Below, in pieces: positions 19,301 to 26,357 of a stretch of 64,000 bases of DNA. The first letter of the stretch is position 1. The number at the start of each line of letters is the position of its first letter. The stretch is from Bacteroidota bacterium. Its GTDB lineage: Bacteria; Bacteroidota; JABWAT01. The notes under the pieces were generated by a model. The model was not told the DNA's origin. It made no database searches and worked only from the letters and a program-made list of their open reading frames with translations. Both the position numbers and the translations under genes were made by a program. The stretch lies in contig JAFLBE010000003.1 in the NCBI GenBank assembly GCA_017303995.1, forward strand, positions 1 through 64,000, given 5' to 3'.

Positions 19301-19843
19301 TGTGCGCCATGCCCAGGCCCATTTGGCTGCTGATTTGTAATTCTGTAGAAGAGTAAATTTTCCGTCTGGAAGGATTTTGTAGGTTGTGAGGCCGGCTTTT
19401 GACTCTGCTGCATAAAGAATGTCTCCTTTTATAGCGAGATCATAAACATCATTGGCAGGTTTGAATTCCTGAACAAGGGTCATATTATCATTTGAAACAT
19501 CAATCGAAAGAATACCATTAAGTCCGTCAGATAAAAAAAGGAAATTATCCTTTTTCGCTATTCCGCCATTAATAAGTCCACCTTCGGCATAATGAGCGAC
19601 CTCACGCAAACTATCAGGATTTACCAATTTATAGATGTAAGCGCCCTTGCTTTGGGTGGCTAGAAAAAGTTTATCACCCTCAAGAATAGCCCGCAGCGGT
19701 GTTGCATCCTTGTCTGCTGTAGTTTTGATGTAGGTCAGAGAACCTTTTCCGGCTCCTGGCTTTTGAGCGGAAACTTCGGTAATAAGGGTTACACCCAGAA
19801 ATGAAAAAAGAACAAACTTTACTATCTTTTGGATCATGGTCAT
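16316..19843 (-). CDS. secreted LVIVD-like propeller plus nine Ig-like (He_PIG) repeats
   Basis: A 1175-residue exported protein. A signal peptide ends near residue 26 (TEVSAQ). Residues ~30-330 form a propeller of LVIVD-like repeats (for example GLNGILSIDVSNDN, QEGIKLFNISKPESP). From ~330 to the end come nine tandem domains of ~90 residues. Each has a DxxDPD segment, LPEGAxF, a (F/W)xWxPTYEQ(S/A)GxY strand and an NVNRxPV linker, the pattern of putative Ig/cadherin-like domains that often bind calcium through the DPD aspartates. The C-terminus is a short proline/glycine tail without a recognisable sorting domain. It is likely a surface adhesion or matrix protein. Its first codon overlaps only non-coding upstream sequence of the divergent Omp85 gene. 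The third codon is an alternative ATG. Confidence 0.82.
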   Translation of the reverse strand: MTMIQKIVKFVLFSFLGVTLITEVSAQKPGAGKGSLTYIKTTADKDATPLRAILEGDKLFLATQSKGAYIYKLVNPDSLREVAHYAEGGLINGGIAKKDNFLFLSDGLNGILSIDVSNDNMTLVQEFKPANDVYDLAIKGDILYAAESKAGLTTYKILPDGKFTLLQNYKSAAKWAWAWRTQIVNDTLFVIDQQEGIKLFNISKPESPVYLTSFKTNGTPKDIIKDGETMIVANGPEGLHTFSLNAAGYSRQVEDIDIKGDAQNVFKSGRYFFMAAGDDGIYILSETSTGRLGIDFKTKEPGEIISMVKRNEDLYVSSDRGLMIYKYNSPPIFEPIKRQVIDENQVLTFSRSGYDPDGSKVIISAEGLPEGADWNIDSTFFKWKPTFEQSGRYRVYYTITEDTDASLYDLDTVFITVNHVNRLPVIAKIENKLIDENKELSFKIEEGTDPDREDEGKLVHFSRNLPEGASFDTKSLKFTWKPTYDQSGEYTAIIGVKDPSGLEATSELKIKVNHVNRPPVLAAVGAKTIDEMKDLIYVVKWSDPDTEDKGKLVMNATGLPEGSVFNNETGDFSWKPTYEQSGTYTVTFKVTDSNSDKLGVLSDEEKVTLTVNHVSRTPFIVAVPEHGTKEDQQLSFNIRVFDLDKEDFGKLKITATDLPKGSSLKDSVFTWTPDYFQAGAYNVTFTVTEPSELNASTKGYIVVENVNRMPVIAKFVTPAQGKEDSPLQIQFAITDPDLEALTLTLGKLPEGAKFDAATQTFSWVPTYEQAGNYEMKLKAVDPLGGSAEADLSLVIANVNRFPVFAALADQAVNEDQSLTFKVSATDPDRQKVVLSSSTLPEGATFDPLNGQLTWKPTFEQSGSYPVTFSAVDEENAKTDKLVTIVVSNVNRLPVLTAVQPITVNEVDPVNVQFKATDPDRQTVNYSSTNLPEGAVLNATSGDFSWVPTYEQAGKYTISVSATDPENGKVSTNLVVDVKNVNRVPVFENVKDLSIAEGESFDFTFKTSDPDKQTLVISKLKGTLPKGAVFNEKNGEFSFNPDFTQAGQYGPFELTVSDPEKATTSAKFSLTVTNNNRKPKLTVPGSKSAIGGESVEFAVSATDEDKETLTFSASGLPTGATFDPTSKKFSWIPSETTSGKFTVTISVTDGIDSVSDSVSLTITAKPIPVPQGGQGQ

Positions 19844-19891
19844 ACTCTGGTGAAAAATTTAATAATGAGCAGAAATAGTTTGACGGGTTTT

Positions 19892-21694
19892 ATGCCTAAA
19901 GGTATTTTTTACGGATACCAAAATCAAGATTCCAGATTTTTATACATTTGGGTAAAACGGATAATTTTACATTTAATGATAATTATTTTTCTCTTCAACA
20001 CCTCAGTTGGACAAGAAATTCCCGTACAATTGCATGGATTTCCGTCATTGAATGATGTTGAATCCCTTCCAATAGATGGTGATCCATTTAAAGTCTCAGA
20101 AAACCTGGCCCAAAACAAAAGTAAAATTGTGACAACTATTTTCAGTAAACTAGCTGAAAACGGGCATTATTTCCCCGCAATTGATTCTTTAGTCTTTGAT
20201 GGCTACCGCATTTTGGTGTATGGCAGCGAAGGTTCTGTTTCCCTTATTGCCAGAATTGATTGGGTTATTCCAGACTCTTTATCGGTATTGGTTCCAAATC
20301 AGACTGAAGAATTACCGGTTGTTTTTTCAAATTCCATTATTGATAAAAATAGTCTCCGGTTTTTGGAATTGGCGGGAAAAGCGGGATATCCGTTTGCAAC
20401 TGTAAGACCAGAAATTAAACTTTCCAACCAAAATAAAGACACTATATTCTATTCGGTCACCTTTATTTCATCTGATTTCAAGCGGGTTCAATTATCAGGA
20501 ATAACAGCAGATGGAACTGAAAATGTATCAAACAAAACTCTGGAAAGAGTTGCAGCAATTAAAAACGGACAACTTTTCTCGGAGAGAGAAGCAGTTGCCA
20601 TTCAGGGCAGGTTAAAGCGGAGTGAATTGTTTGAGACGGTTGATTTGCCAACTTTTCAACTTACTGATGACGACAATTTTAAATGGTTTGTAAAGGTCAA
20701 AGAGTTACCCTCAACGCGGTTTGATGGTGTTCTTGGTTACCTTCCGGCAAGTAAAAAAGGAGAAGATGGTTACTTTACCGGATTGGTTAAAATTCACATG
20801 AGAAATTTCCTGGGGAATGCAAGAAAACTGAATTTGTACTGGGTAAGAGAGAATCAGTACTCACAGGAATTCAATTTTTATTTTATGGAACCTTGGGTGT
20901 TTGATAAACAGATTGATCTTTGGACGTCTTTAAGTCAACGCAATCAAGATACAACTTTCGTCAAAAGGGGATTTTCTGCAGGCTCTGAGCTCCGGTTTTT
21001 TGATCCACTCACCATTCGTCTTGACGGGCAGTTTGAAAGTATTGTTGGTCTTTCGAATTTAAGGTCAAGGGTTAATGGTCCGGATGTTTTAAATTCTGAA
21101 AAATTTCTCGGTGGTTTGGGTGCCGGCATAGATACGAGGAATTCCTATTTTAATGCTTCAGAAGGGTACCGTGTTTCAGTAAACTTTCAATTTGGAGTTA
21201 AGACCATTACTGGTCCTGATAGTGTTTTAACCCCGGCCGAAAAGAAAAGTTCATTTATGCGTCGTTCTGTTCTTGAAGCCGAAACTTATGTAGCAATTAC
21301 TAGACAGCAAATTGTTGCAGGTTTTTTCCGGTTTTGGGAAACACGGGTTCCCGATATTGATTTGCCGGATATGTTTTTGGTGGGTGGAATTCAGAATTTA
21401 AGAGGTTATCGTGAGAATCAGTTCTATGCCAGCAGTCTGGCAATGGCATCACTTGAATACCGGTTTTTGCTTTCTGAAAGAAGCTATGTTTTTCTATTTT
21501 CTGACACTGCTTTTCTGGAAAGAGCTAAAATAAACAGAACTCACCTGAAGGCTGACAAAGGTGTGTATCCGGGAGCAGGGGGGGGGGCAATTTTGTCGTC
21601 TCCGCTTGGTATTGTTAAAGTGATTTTTGGCATGGGAAAAGGCGATACCTTTTCCACTGCGAAGATTCACTTTGGTTTAGTCAATGAGTTTTAG
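19892..21694 (+). CDS. Omp85/BamA-superfamily outer-membrane protein with G10 tract
   Basis: An outer-membrane barrel of the BamA/TamA/surface-antigen family (about 600 residues). A hydrophobic export signal ends at NTSVGQ, then POTRA-like domains (RVQLSGITADGTENV and LKRSELFETVDLP) precede a 16-strand-type barrel with the conserved GGIQNLRGYRENQF, equivalent to the RGY/F lid-lock motif. The last residue is Phe (HFGLVNEF), a beta-signal. Single copies such as BamA are longer, so this may be a TamA-like or partner-specific transporter/assembly factor. The start is uncertain: ATG 19892 is used here, but 19865 or 19976 are possible. Ten consecutive G at 21578-21587 lie 38 codons before the stop. 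The 3' end overlaps the convergent methyltransferase by 14 bases. Confidence 0.85.
   Translation: MPKGIFYGYQNQDSRFLYIWVKRIILHLMIIIFLFNTSVGQEIPVQLHGFPSLNDVESLPIDGDPFKVSENLAQNKSKIVTTIFSKLAENGHYFPAIDSLVFDGYRILVYGSEGSVSLIARIDWVIPDSLSVLVPNQTEELPVVFSNSIIDKNSLRFLELAGKAGYPFATVRPEIKLSNQNKDTIFYSVTFISSDFKRVQLSGITADGTENVSNKTLERVAAIKNGQLFSEREAVAIQGRLKRSELFETVDLPTFQLTDDDNFKWFVKVKELPSTRFDGVLGYLPASKKGEDGYFTGLVKIHMRNFLGNARKLNLYWVRENQYSQEFNFYFMEPWVFDKQIDLWTSLSQRNQDTTFVKRGFSAGSELRFFDPLTIRLDGQFESIVGLSNLRSRVNGPDVLNSEKFLGGLGAGIDTRNSYFNASEGYRVSVNFQFGVKTITGPDSVLTPAEKKSSFMRRSVLEAETYVAITRQQIVAGFFRFWETRVPDIDLPDMFLVGGIQNLRGYRENQFYASSLAMASLEYRFLLSERSYVFLFSDTAFLERAKINRTHLKADKGVYPGAGGGAILSSPLGIVKVIFGMGKGDTFSTAKIHFGLVNEF
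21578..21587 (+). repeat. G10 homopolymer inside the Omp85-like gene
   Basis: The only G run of this length in the window. In the given length the frame reads through to the C-terminal Phe. Losing one G leads to TGA 12 codons after the tract, and gaining one leads to TAA at about the same distance, so any slip removes the last strands of the barrel. Confidence 0.95.
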
Positions 21695-22871
21695 GTAAAA
21701 GCTCAGCCACATAAACAACTGTTTTTTCATTTTCACTTGTGATAAAAAAATAAACTGCAGGGTCGGTTTTCCCGGTTTTATTCCCGAGTAATTTTTCAAC
21801 CTCTTCTAATTTTACAGATGTGTTTTTCTTTTTAAGAATAACCCGTCGGGGTGAATATTTTTTGGAAAGATCAGGAATATCTTTCATTTTATATGAATGT
21901 TCATCAATAAGTAAAAATGGTTTAAATAAAGGTTCCACGGAAGTCGATGAGCCATGTGGAAAGCCACTATCTTCTGCAGGAAGGCGTAGTCCGACCCTTT
22001 CAGACCAGAATGCAAGACGGCCAGATTTCATTACTGCCGGGTCTGGGTCGAAGATGTATGTGTTCACTTCTCTTCCGGAACTGACATCCTGCTTCATGTC
22101 ACCTTCTGGATTAAAAAGGGTTCCATCAATCCAAAGTGAACCATCCACTGTTTCAGGATTTCCATGAACCAACAGAATTTCCCGGCACTCACCGTCCAGA
22201 GATACGATTATCTTTTTGAATCCATTTAAAGCCGGATCTGATAAGGGTGTCATCGGAGAAATTTTCACCAGACAACCGGTTGATTTTTCCTTTAAGGAAA
22301 CAATTTCACTAAATGGCGGTGTGTAATCATCCAACCTGAAAGTTCTTCCGGAACCTGATCTTCTCATTGGGTCTGCAAACCAGTATTCAGGTATTTTTCC
22401 TGTACTCCCAAATATACTATGACGGAAAACAGGACATTGACCTTGAAAGAAATGGTGAATATTTCTCTCGAGAAGTAGTGCGGTGGTTGGGTCGGTTTCG
22501 TGGGCAGTAACCTTTAATCCTGCCAGAAGAAAAGCAACAAGATCAAAACCAGATCCTGCTGTGAGATCGGTTACTGAGGGTGACATTTCCTTTAGCAACT
22601 GGGCATGGAAGGTTGCAATTCTAAAATCGGTAGCCATTTCAAAAAGGTTTTTTGTGATCCACCAGAATGAAAATGGAAAGTGCTTTTCTTTGAGGCGTTT
22701 TCTTAGGGTGATACTTTGTGAAAGAGTTAATTTATCCGAAGGGGGAAGTTTCGGAAAATTTTGGTCAATCCATTGTCTGAGTTTGAAAGGATCAGACAGG
22801 TTGAGTTCTGGAGATTCGGCAACCAGATTGTAATTGAATTCGTTTGGTAGAGAGAGATCAGTGTGCTTCAA
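21681..22871 (-). CDS. class I SAM methyltransferase, PG_1098/THUMP-like type
   Basis: A 396-residue protein of the Bacteroidota-type family exemplified by PG_1098. An N-terminal helical segment is followed by a Rossmann methyltransferase with the SAM-binding motif DLTAGSGFDLVAFLLAG (around residues 98-114), the acidic HETDP at the end of the second strand, and the catalytic-loop ADPMRRSGSGRTFRLDDY, equivalent to the (D/N)PPY position. The C-terminal ~100 residues form the THUMP-like domain (SPRRVILKKKN). An rRNA or tRNA base is the probable substrate, but the modified site is unknown. Its ATG overlaps the end of the SirB1-like gene by 14 bases, so they are an operon; the 3' end overlaps the Omp85 gene. 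Confidence 0.85.
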   Translation of the reverse strand: MKHTDLSLPNEFNYNLVAESPELNLSDPFKLRQWIDQNFPKLPPSDKLTLSQSITLRKRLKEKHFPFSFWWITKNLFEMATDFRIATFHAQLLKEMSPSVTDLTAGSGFDLVAFLLAGLKVTAHETDPTTALLLERNIHHFFQGQCPVFRHSIFGSTGKIPEYWFADPMRRSGSGRTFRLDDYTPPFSEIVSLKEKSTGCLVKISPMTPLSDPALNGFKKIIVSLDGECREILLVHGNPETVDGSLWIDGTLFNPEGDMKQDVSSGREVNTYIFDPDPAVMKSGRLAFWSERVGLRLPAEDSGFPHGSSTSVEPLFKPFLLIDEHSYKMKDIPDLSKKYSPRRVILKKKNTSVKLEEVEKLLGNKTGKTDPAVYFFITSENEKTVVYVAELLPKTH

Positions 22872-23706
22872 ACGAGTCTACTTTTTTGATCAGGTTCTCA
22901 ATAATGGCTAATTTATCGTGTTGTTCGGCATTAGAATAGATATAGACGAGATTTTGCAGCATTCTTTTAATTACAGAACGTCCAGAAGGATAGAGATAGG
23001 TATTGATGCCTTCAGTTACATTGATTTGAAGCAGGAAATCGGCAACCTCAGTGGGCTGAAGAATATTGCCAGAATTGAAACAGTCAATAAAAAGAAAATG
23101 GGGGTCCGAGACAAAAAGCATAAAATGGCGAGGAAGGGCAGCCGGGTGAACATCTATACCGCATCTTCTTGCTACCAGATAGTAGAGGAGAGAAAGCGAG
23201 ACTGGAATTCCGGTTTTATTTTCAAGGAGGGAAGACAAATCAGAATTCTCTGGCAGGTAGTATTTATTATGATTTCCCTTGAAATGATGTTTAAAGTAGA
23301 TCACATTATTCAGTGCAGAAATTTTGTCAACACTATCATCATGCGGATGCAAAACTTCTCTCACATCCTCAATCAGATTCTCAAGCGCAATCCGACCATC
23401 CATGACAGGGTATTGTTCATCAAAAAGGACATTCATACCTAGCAGTACATCTGTTAGCAAATCCAGGTTCAGAAGGGAATCTGCTTCAAGAAAGGCATTC
23501 AGATTTTGAAGAAACCAGTTTGACTTACAAAGACTGTACAAATTGTCATAAAAAAACCTCCGGTCTTCAGAAACCAGTTTTTTGATGACTTCGAGTTGAA
23601 CAAGATCTTCATACCTGTTATTCACAGTAAAGTAGTTCAGAAGTTCTCTTTCAACAACGGGGTCAGTATCATCCAACAGGGTTAGCAGGGCTTGTGGGTT
23701 CATCAT
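22858..23706 (-). CDS. SirB1/transglutaminase-like protein
   Basis: A 282-residue soluble protein. Residues ~120-215 match the SirB1-type transglutaminase-like region (NKTGIPVSLSLLYYLVARRCGIDV, then ALPRHFMLFV and FIDCFNSG), with the family's conserved HF and D. The canonical catalytic cysteine of true transglutaminases is not evident, as in many SirB1 proteins, so enzymatic activity is doubtful. The N-terminal ~110 residues are helical and leucine-rich. Biological role unknown. It is the first gene of a two-gene operon with the methyltransferase, and diverges from the glycerophosphodiesterase operon across a 258-base gap that shows no clear element. Confidence 0.8.
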   Translation of the reverse strand: MMNPQALLTLLDDTDPVVERELLNYFTVNNRYEDLVQLEVIKKLVSEDRRFFYDNLYSLCKSNWFLQNLNAFLEADSLLNLDLLTDVLLGMNVLFDEQYPVMDGRIALENLIEDVREVLHPHDDSVDKISALNNVIYFKHHFKGNHNKYYLPENSDLSSLLENKTGIPVSLSLLYYLVARRCGIDVHPAALPRHFMLFVSDPHFLFIDCFNSGNILQPTEVADFLLQINVTEGINTYLYPSGRSVIKRMLQNLVYIYSNAEQHDKLAIIENLIKKVDSFEAH

Positions 23707-23964
23707 GAGTTTTTATTTTTGCTCAATTTACAACATATTCAACCAAAATTGAAGTCAATCTGAATGTCAGCATCTGTATAAAAGAATCTTTTTTTTGTTT
23801 ATTTGAAGTTTTTACCATTATTCTCTTGCATATTCCGGTAAGAAAACATTAAATTAGAAAATCTGGGTAAAAAATCGAACCAGTCACAGTAAATCAAAGC
23901 TGAATAATTATTCCGGAATCTGTTTTCCAAGATCAAACGATCGTTAATTTAAATATACCAAATC

Positions 23965-24798
23965 ATGTCCGAACCAAAAGCTCCAAAAAAATCAAAAAAA
24001 GTTCAGAAGAAAGTTACCATAGTAAGACCTCCGGTACAAATCTTTGGCCACAGAGGCAATAGCGGGTATTTCCCTGAAAATTCAATTAAAGCGTTCAAAT
24101 CCTGCCTGGAATTAACCGGAGTTGCCGGTGCAGAGATTGATGTTCAAATGACCCGTGACGGTGAAGTTATCGTTTATCATGACGAAGATCTCACCCGGTT
24201 TGGTGGTCCCAAAGCAAAAATTCCTACGACTTCATGGGCAGAAATCAAGAAAATTGATATTGGCACCTATTATGGACCTGAATCTGCAGGAACAACCGTT
24301 CCTTTGCTGGATGATCTGATGGCTTTGCTTCCTGAAAACAGTCAGGATTTTCTGCTGAATATCGAATTGAAAATCAGCCCTGTGTTAAAGGGTGAAAATC
24401 TGAAAACCTTTGTTCACCGGCTTTACACGCAGGTTGACAGCTGGGTTGACCCCAAGAAAATTCTTTTTTCAAGTTTCAATTGGGATTGCCTGGATATCCT
24501 CAGACATTACAGCTCAGAAATGCGTCTTGGCGTTCTTACCGATCAGCCAGATGAAAGAGGCTGGATTTCTAAAGTTAAACAGCTGAACGCAGAGTTTATT
24601 ATTGTTCCGATGTCTAAATGTGATCCTGAATTTATTGCCATCGTAACTGATGATCTTGAAGCCGGAATCATTGCCTACACAGAATTTGATTACAAACTTA
24701 AAGAAGAAGAACTCGAGATGTGTCGTACGCTTCTGAATTCAAATATTCGTGGGCTTATTGTTAACTATCCACAGGACGTTTTTAACCTTATCAGTTAA
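23965..24798 (+). CDS. cytoplasmic glycerophosphodiester phosphodiesterase (UgpQ-like)
   Basis: A 277-residue GDPD enzyme without a signal peptide; a lysine-rich N-terminus (KAPKKSKKVQKK) precedes the catalytic TIM barrel. Active-site residues are in FGHRGNSGYFPENS (~29-42), the metal-binding GAEIDVQMTRD (E~60, D~62) and VYHDEDLTRFGG. It releases glycerol-3-phosphate from glycerophosphodiesters. glpD begins three bases after its stop, which would oxidise that product directly. It is clearly diverged from the lipoprotein paralogue at 3966, so the pair likely acts in two compartments. Confidence 0.92.
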   Translation: MSEPKAPKKSKKVQKKVTIVRPPVQIFGHRGNSGYFPENSIKAFKSCLELTGVAGAEIDVQMTRDGEVIVYHDEDLTRFGGPKAKIPTTSWAEIKKIDIGTYYGPESAGTTVPLLDDLMALLPENSQDFLLNIELKISPVLKGENLKTFVHRLYTQVDSWVDPKKILFSSFNWDCLDILRHYSSEMRLGVLTDQPDERGWISKVKQLNAEFIIVPMSKCDPEFIAIVTDDLEAGIIAYTEFDYKLKEEELEMCRTLLNSNIRGLIVNYPQDVFNLIS

Positions 24799-24800
24799 TT

Positions 24801-26345
24801 ATGCTTCCGGGAAACAATCAGTTTTCTGCCTTTCATCACGCTTCCCCTGATCTTCTTATTCTTGGCGGCGGCATTAACGGAGCTGCAATTCTCCGTGAAG
24901 CCTCCGCCAGAGGATACTCCTGCCTGTTGATTGATAAATATGATTTTGCCTCTGGTGCATCGGGTCATTCAAGCCATTTGATTCATGGTGGACTCCGTTA
25001 TCTTGAATTTGGTGAAATTGATCTGGTTTATGAAAGTCTTCACGCCAGAGAATGGATTTTGTCTGAGTTTCCGGAATTCACCAAAGTGATTCCTTTGGTT
25101 ATTCCCACTTCTAAAAATGCTTCAAGACCCCGTTGGATGCTCAAACTTGGGCTGACCGCCTATGATTTTCTTGCAAGATCAAAAAAAGTCCCAACCCATA
25201 ACTGGCTATCAAAAGAAGAAATAATTGACCGCTTTGATGGCATCAAATCATCGGGTCTTACCGGTGGTTATCAATATTTTGATGGGATGGTTGAATGGCC
25301 AGAACGTTTGATACTTGATTTGTTGAAACGGTCAGGATCACCCGCCTTTAATTATGTTGACCTTGTCAGAAAAAATGAACAGGGAATTTTACTCAGGCAA
25401 CAGTTCAGCGGAGAAGAAATTCTCATCCATCCGAAGAAAATAATTAATGCAACCGGTGCCTGGGTGGATTTTACAAATGTTTCTCTCGGAATCAAAACCA
25501 CTTATATGGGTGGAACTGCTGGAAGTCACCTTGTCGTTTCATTCCCCGGGAAGCTGCCTGAATCTGGAATTTATACTGAAACCGGATCAGATCATCGTCC
25601 GATTTTCTGGTTGCCTTGGGCTGGAAAAATTTTATTTGGTACCACTGACATCAGATATAACGGAAACCCTTCATTTGTTACAGTTACAAATGAAGAAATT
25701 AGTTATCTGAAGGAAGCCTTGAACGAGTTGTTTCCCGGATTGGGAAGTGAAGCAATAGAGTTTAGTTTCTGTGCAGTCAGACCCTTACCGGCAACACCAC
25801 TTAACCGCACGCCCGGAAAGATCACCAGAAAACACACGTTGTTTCACGATAAATTCCACCCGGACTGTCTGCACCTTATTGGTGGAAAACTTACCACATT
25901 TCCGGTTGTTGCAAAACAGGTATGTGACTGGTTGGATAAAGAAGAAAGAAAAAATACGACCAAACTTGGATGGAGCGGGAAATCACCATCCGAAAAAAGC
26001 AAATTTGTTCAGAAAAAGGAACCAATACCAATTGGTCAAAGTTTGATTTCTTTTTATGGCAAGGATATCTTAACCAGTTCGGGCTCAGAACCGGGAAAGA
26101 AAGAAAGTGAAATCACACTGGTTGATGAAATTATTTTTGCTTTTGAAAAGGAAATGGGTTTCACCTGGCCAGATGTAATGGAACGCAGAACCTGTCTTTC
26201 CCAGAAAATAGGGAATAACAGTTTTGAATTAGAAAAACTGAGAACAATGCTTTTTTCTGCCGGATTATTCAAAGATAAAGCTGGAATTGATTTTAATGCT
26301 TATCTTGAAGAGCTGAATCGCAATCGATTTTTACAAAACATATAA
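24801..26345 (+). CDS. glpD: FAD-dependent glycerol-3-phosphate dehydrogenase
   Basis: A 514-residue flavoprotein oxidising glycerol-3-phosphate to dihydroxyacetone phosphate and passing electrons to quinone at the inner membrane. The FAD-binding Rossmann motif LILGGGINGAAILREA is at residues 20-35, followed by LLIDKYDFASGASGHSSHLIHGGLRY (first half FASGASGHSS, second LIHGGLRYLE), the family hallmark. The substrate region LPWAGKILFGTTD and the IGGKLTTFP motif are present. The C-terminal ~130 residues are the usual alpha-helical domain, slightly short. It sits between the phosphodiesterase and the FakA-FakB fusion gene, spaced 2 and 12 bases. Confidence 0.95.
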   Translation: MLPGNNQFSAFHHASPDLLILGGGINGAAILREASARGYSCLLIDKYDFASGASGHSSHLIHGGLRYLEFGEIDLVYESLHAREWILSEFPEFTKVIPLVIPTSKNASRPRWMLKLGLTAYDFLARSKKVPTHNWLSKEEIIDRFDGIKSSGLTGGYQYFDGMVEWPERLILDLLKRSGSPAFNYVDLVRKNEQGILLRQQFSGEEILIHPKKIINATGAWVDFTNVSLGIKTTYMGGTAGSHLVVSFPGKLPESGIYTETGSDHRPIFWLPWAGKILFGTTDIRYNGNPSFVTVTNEEISYLKEALNELFPGLGSEAIEFSFCAVRPLPATPLNRTPGKITRKHTLFHDKFHPDCLHLIGGKLTTFPVVAKQVCDWLDKEERKNTTKLGWSGKSPSEKSKFVQKKEPIPIGQSLISFYGKDILTSSGSEPGKKESEITLVDEIIFAFEKEMGFTWPDVMERRTCLSQKIGNNSFELEKLRTMLFSAGLFKDKAGIDFNAYLEELNRNRFLQNI

Positions 26346-26357
26346 TCAGGAAAATTT

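Noticed and set aside
19829-19891. N-terminal extension of the Omp85-like protein to 19829
   Set aside because: It would overlap the divergent Ig-repeat gene start and precede the signal peptide by about 40 residues.
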